Assembly (NCBI GenBank): GCA_947523045.1
Contig: CANNUR010000106.1
Coordinates: 1 to 9,293, forward strand
DNA: 9,293 nucleotides
Reading direction: 5' to 3'
Origin: an uncultured Prosthecobacter sp.
Lineage (GTDB): Bacteria > Verrucomicrobiota > Verrucomicrobiia > Verrucomicrobiales > Verrucomicrobiaceae
The notes beneath the pieces were generated by a model. It was given only the letters and a program-made list of their open reading frames with translations, did not search any database and was not told where the DNA came from. Positions within the stretch are counted from its first letter, which is position 1. The number at the start of each line of letters is the position of its first letter. Shown here in pieces: positions 6,820-9,293 of this stretch. The translations under genes and the position numbers were made by a program.

Positions 6820-8436
6820 TCAACGGCGCTTCTTCTTGCGGCCATGGAGGATGGCGCGCGCCTTGTCCTCCTCGTCGAGCACGGTGGTGTACTTGTAGCT
6901 GAAGCCCTCGAGCTTGCGGCGCTCGATCTTCTGGCTGATCAGCCGCTCGATGGAGGCGACGTAGGGCAGTTCCTCGGCGCTGAACAGGGTGAAGGCGTCG
7001 CCCTCCTTCTGGGCGCGGCCGGTGCGGCCGATGCGGTGCACGTAGTCCTCGGAATTCTCCGGCACCATGTAGTTGATGACGTGGGTGACGCCGCTGATGT
7101 CGAGGCCGCGCGCGGCCAGGTCGGTGGCGACGATGACCTCGAACTCGCCGTCGCGGAAGCCTTTGAGGGCCTTCTCGCGCTCGCTCTGGCGGATGTCGGA
7201 GTGCATGACGGCGACCTTGTACTCGCCCGACTGCTTGAGCGCACCATAGAGCTGGTCGGCCTGCATCTTCGTGCGTGTGAAGATCATGACGCTGTCGAAG
7301 TGGGTCTTCTTGAGGATGGCCAGCAGCAGTTCCTCGCGCTGGTCGCTCGCCACCGGGTACATGAAATGGCTGACGGTCTCGGCGGGCGAGAAGCGGATGC
7401 CGATCTCGATGCTGACCGGGTCCTGGAGCGCGAAGTCGGCCAGCGTCTTGATCTGCGGCGGCATGGTGGCCGAGAAGAACAGGGTCTGCCGACCCTTAGG
7501 CGTGCGCTCGACGATGCGACGCACATCCGGCAGGAAACCCATGTCGAGCATGCGGTCGACTTCATCGAGAATCAGCACCTCAATGCCGTCGAGCTTGGCC
7601 GTGCCATCCTGCATGAAGTCGAGCAGTCGGCCTGGCGTGGCGACGACGACGTCGACGCCCTCCTGCAGGCCGCGGCGCTGCTTGTCGTAGCCGACGCCGC
7701 CGTGCACGAGCAAGGTGCGCAGGCCGGTGTGCTTGCCGTACTTTTCAAATTGCTCCACCACCTGGGCGGCGAGTTCGCGGGTGGGTTCCAGCACCAGGCA
7801 GCGGAAACCGCCGGGGGCACCGAGACGGCTCAGGGTGGGTAGGGCGAAGGCGGCTGTTTTGCCCGTGCCGGTTTGCGAGGCACCCACAACGTCGCGCCCT
7901 TCAAGAACCACTGGGATGGCGCGCTCCTGAATGTTCGTCGGTTTCGTGTAGCCCGTTTCGCGAATGCCGGCCAGCACGGCCGGTGCAAGGCCCAGAACTT
8001 CAAAGGCTTCAGGGTAGGGACCTTCGGGCACCGGCGGCGGTGGTGGCGGCGGCAGGGCCTCGTAATTTTTGATCGGCGACTTGGGTTCGTCGCTGGCGCC
8101 GCGTTCACGGCTGCGACCCCGACCACCGCGCTCACCGCGGCCACCCCGTTCAGGCCTGTCGCCCTCGCGGCGCGGCGGCCGGGCCGGGCGTTCGCCGCGC
8201 GCTTCGTCGGCGACGGGTTTCGGACCTCGCGGACGGCGTTCACCGCCGGACTGGGGCGGGCGCGGATGCGGGTGCATCTTGGCGGTGTGATGCACTTCCT
8301 CCGCGGGTTTTTCCTTTGCCGGTGTCTTGTCCTTTTTCTTGGCACCGCCGAGGCCGATGACTTTTTTTAGGCCTGCCTTCAGGTGGCCCAGCAGGGACTT
8401 CTTCTTCTTGGGCTCAGGGGAATGCGAGGAACTCAC
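6820..8436 (-). CDS. DEAD-box ATP-dependent RNA helicase, RhlE-like, with long basic N-terminal tail
   Basis: The 538-residue protein carries all superfamily 2 DEAD-box motifs: Q motif (GYTKPTNIQ, 162-170), Walker A ASQTGTGKT (186-194), PTREL (218-222), TPGRL (267-271), motif II as DEVD (291-294), SAT (322-324), TDLAARGLD (438-446) and HRIGRTGR (467-474). The core resembles RhlE, which unwinds short RNA duplexes in ribosome assembly and RNA decay. Ahead of the core are about 140 residues of low-complexity sequence: a lysine-rich start, an RGG-like Arg/Gly block (about 83-113) and seven consecutive prolines (129-135). The C terminus is also basic (GRKKKRR). Such tails usually bind RNA non-specifically. 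The start is GTG at 8436; no ATG lies between it and the lysine-rich tail and no strong ribosome site is visible. A possible promoter lies at 8493-8521. Confidence 0.93.
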   Translation of the reverse strand: MSSSHSPEPKKKKSLLGHLKAGLKKVIGLGGAKKKDKTPAKEKPAEEVHHTAKMHPHPRPPQSGGERRPRGPKPVADEARGERPARPPRREGDRPERGGRGERGGRGRSRERGASDEPKSPIKNYEALPPPPPPPVPEGPYPEAFEVLGLAPAVLAGIRETGYTKPTNIQERAIPVVLEGRDVVGASQTGTGKTAAFALPTLSRLGAPGGFRCLVLEPTRELAAQVVEQFEKYGKHTGLRTLLVHGGVGYDKQRRGLQEGVDVVVATPGRLLDFMQDGTAKLDGIEVLILDEVDRMLDMGFLPDVRRIVERTPKGRQTLFFSATMPPQIKTLADFALQDPVSIEIGIRFSPAETVSHFMYPVASDQREELLLAILKKTHFDSVMIFTRTKMQADQLYGALKQSGEYKVAVMHSDIRQSEREKALKGFRDGEFEVIVATDLAARGLDISGVTHVINYMVPENSEDYVHRIGRTGRAQKEGDAFTLFSAEELPYVASIERLISQKIERRKLEGFSYKYTTVLDEEDKARAILHGRKKKRR

Positions 8437-8492
8437 GGGCTTGCGTTGCGGGTTGGGGTGGCGGTCAAGTCATCGCCGCGGGCGGGGGCAAA

Positions 8493-8521
8493 TGCAAAGC
8501 CGTAGTTGGTTTCCTTGTCAA
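8493..8521 (-). promoter_or_regulatory. Possible promoter for the helicase gene
   Basis: The minus strand shows a perfect TTGACA (8516-8521), a 17-nt spacer, and a poor -10 candidate TTTGCA (8493-8498), upstream of the GTG at 8436. Only the -35 is convincing. The rest of the 110-bp gap between helicase and tRNA genes holds a 5-bp hairpin and nothing else I can name. Confidence 0.3.
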
Positions 8522-8546
8522 CGGGCCTGTTCGCAGGCGCGCGGTT

Positions 8547-8622
8547 TGGTGGAGCATAGCGGATTCGAACCGCTGACCTTCTCAATGCCATTGAGACGCT
8601 CTACCAACTGAGCTAATGCCCC
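8547..8622 (-). tRNA. tRNA-Ala (anticodon GGC), CCA encoded
   Basis: The minus strand folds as a standard 76-nt tRNA. The acceptor stem GGGGCAT pairs with ATGCTCC and includes the G3:U70 wobble, the identity element for alanyl-tRNA synthetase. The D arm (TTAGCTCAGTTGGTAGAGC) is canonical, the anticodon stem TCTCA/TGAGA encloses loop ATGGCAT giving anticodon GGC, and the T arm contains GGTTCGAATCC. Discriminator A73 and a genomically encoded CCA (8547-8549) complete the 3' end. GGC reads GCC and GCU alanine codons, and GCC is heavily used by the genes around it. The 5' end is only a few bases after the terminator T-tract of the upstream Sel1 gene. Confidence 0.97.
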
Positions 8623-8624
8623 GG

Positions 8625-8659
8625 AAAAGAAAACCGGCTCCCCTGTTTTGGGGAGCCGG
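8625..8659 (-). terminator. Rho-independent terminator of the Sel1-repeat gene
   Basis: A perfect 10-bp inverted repeat (CCGGCTCCCC at 8634-8643, GGGGAGCCGG at 8650-8659) encloses a 6-nt loop and on the minus strand is followed directly by TTTTCTTTT (8625-8633). It lies about 50 nt after the Sel1 gene stop and ends 3 nt before the tRNA. No T-rich tract follows on the plus strand, so it is directional. Confidence 0.85.
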
Positions 8660-8660
8660 A

Positions 8661-8688
8661 GTATTAGCTTCGTCGCCTGAATTGACAA
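8661..8688 (-). promoter_or_regulatory. Probable sigma-70-type promoter for tRNA-Ala
   Basis: The minus strand shows TTGTCA (8683-8688), a 16-nt spacer and TAATAC (8661-8666), a good match to the housekeeping consensus. The predicted start is near 8654, inside the first arm of the terminator stem. A second TTGTCA copy lies 14 bp further upstream (8697-8702). Confidence 0.55.
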
Positions 8689-8708
8689 GCGATTTTTGAC
8701 AAACTTTT

Positions 8709-9293
8709 TCAGCGGGCGGGAGCCGGGGCGGCGGCACCGTCGCTGGCCGACTTTTTCATCGTGTCATAGATCTTCTTGGCCTCGGCGATCTGGTCGGCCT
8801 TCATCTTCGCCTTCAGTTCGTCGCGATACTTGACGGCGAGCTCGGCCTTGTTGGAGGCGTCGACCGCCATGTCGGCCCAGGCGAGGGCGCGCGAGAGGTC
8901 GGGCTGGTTCTTGGCGGTGTTGAGACCGCGCTCGGCGAGGCTGGCGAGGCGCAGCATGGCGAGCGGCACGCCCTGGGCGGCGGCGTTGCTGTACTGCTGG
9001 GCGGCCGCTTCCGGCTGCGGACCACCACCACCGATGCCGGTTTCATACATCTGGCCGAGCGCAAGCTGCGCGGCGGCGTTGCCGCGGTCGGCGGACATCT
9101 GATACCAGGCCTTCGCAGCGACCACGTCCTGGGCAACGCCGTTGCCGCTCTGGTAGAGGCCGGCAAGGCGGAACTGGGCGGGAGCCAGGCCGTTGTTGGC
9201 GGCACGCAGGAAGAAGGTGTAAGCCTTGGCCGGATCCTTGTCGACCACCGTGCCGGTTTCGTAATACACGCCGACGTTGTAGAAGGCCTCAGG
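8709..9293 (-). CDS. Sel1-repeat (TPR-like) protein, N-terminal part outside window
   Basis: The frame is open to the right edge, so the true start is beyond the window; 194 residues are visible, and the GTG at 9269 is only an internal codon. The protein is built from Sel1-type alpha-alpha repeats of about 36 residues, with recurring A-x-x-x-LG-x-MYE-x-G-like signatures: VGVYYETGT (partial first repeat), FRLAGLYQSGNGV, LALGQMYETGIGGGG and a degenerate fourth beginning LAMLRLASLAERG. A lysine-rich helical region and an Ala/Pro-rich tail follow. Sel1 repeats form curved solenoids that bind other proteins; partner and location cannot be judged without the N terminus. The gene ends in TGA and is followed by a strong terminator, so it is the last gene of its unit. 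Confidence 0.88.
   Translation of the reverse strand, partial: PEAFYNVGVYYETGTVVDKDPAKAYTFFLRAANNGLAPAQFRLAGLYQSGNGVAQDVVAAKAWYQMSADRGNAAAQLALGQMYETGIGGGGPQPEAAAQQYSNAAAQGVPLAMLRLASLAERGLNTAKNQPDLSRALAWADMAVDASNKAELAVKYRDELKAKMKADQIAEAKKIYDTMKKSASDGAAAPAPAR

Noticed and set aside
5388..6902. 504-residue plus-strand frame across the peptidase, rhodanese and DUF1573 genes
   Set aside because: It spans three genes that each have clear family motifs on the minus strand; its Gly/Asp/His-rich translation matches no family.
6514..7842. 442-residue plus-strand frame opposite the helicase gene
   Set aside because: Antisense shadow of a gene with all DEAD-box motifs; its Asp/Ala/Val/Leu-rich composition reflects complementary codons.
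8525..8538. Hairpin GCCTG-CGAA-CAGGC just after the tRNA 3' end
   Set aside because: The stem is only 5 bp and no T-tract follows on the minus strand, so I do not call it a terminator.
8327..8611. Plus-strand frame ending in a GFEPLTFSMPLRRSTN-like tail
   Set aside because: This tail is the well-known translation artefact of reading a tRNA gene on the wrong strand; the tRNA-Ala explains it.
8547..8622. tRNA gene as an integration site for a mobile element
   Set aside because: There is no integrase, no duplicated tRNA 3' end and no change in gene character on either side within the window.
8682..8701. Two TTGACA sequences on the plus strand pointing into the Sel1 gene
   Set aside because: No acceptable -10 box lies at 15-19 nt from either; they are the other strand of the TTGTCA repeats used for the tRNA promoter.

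Overview
The window is a compact, GC-rich bacterial chromosomal segment that reads as ordinary core or near-core genome rather than a mobile island. The best lineage clue is the protein carrying DUF1549 and DUF1553 behind an Ig-like domain and a CX4CH site, a family concentrated in Planctomycetes and Verrucomicrobia. Together with the DUF1573 protein, a CPXCG-type small protein and a glycosyltransferase resembling exosortase/PEP-CTERM-associated ones, it suggests Verrucomicrobiota, perhaps Opitutaceae-like. That placement is inference. There is no transposase, integrase, phage gene, CRISPR array or toxin-antitoxin pair, and no stretch of 300 bases or more lacks a gene.

Layout. Plus strand, 1-1790: the 3' part of a SAM-dependent methyltransferase gene, then a GT4 glycosyltransferase joined by an ATGA start/stop overlap. 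This looks like the end of a surface polysaccharide cluster lying to the left. Minus strand, 1787-2125: a four-helix membrane protein of unknown function whose stop overlaps that of the glycosyltransferase. Plus strand, 2215-4934: two small genes (a CPXCG cysteine-rich protein and a short helical protein), then a large exported DUF1549/DUF1553 protein. Minus strand, 8436 down to 4924: a tight run of RhlE-like DEAD-box helicase, DUF1573 protein, anchored rhodanese and M14 peptidase. Gaps there are 31 bp, 3 bp and a 4-bp overlap, so at least the last three are probably one operon. Minus strand, right end: tRNA-Ala(GGC) with encoded CCA, preceded by a rho-independent terminator and the 3' part of a Sel1-repeat protein gene that runs off the window.

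How the genes may work together. The methyltransferase and glycosyltransferase probably act on a cell-surface glycan. The DUF1573 protein (exported), the rhodanese (N-terminally anchored) and the peptidase form a translationally linked set of unknown joint purpose. The DUF1549/DUF1553 protein has two haem-type sites but lacks the DUF1501 partner gene usually next to it. The most distinctive regulatory signal is at 8625-8688. A good sigma-70-type promoter for the tRNA is placed so that its transcript would begin inside the terminator stem of the upstream gene. That would let one hairpin stop read-through from upstream while sparing tRNA transcripts. I see no convincing new defence or mobile system here.
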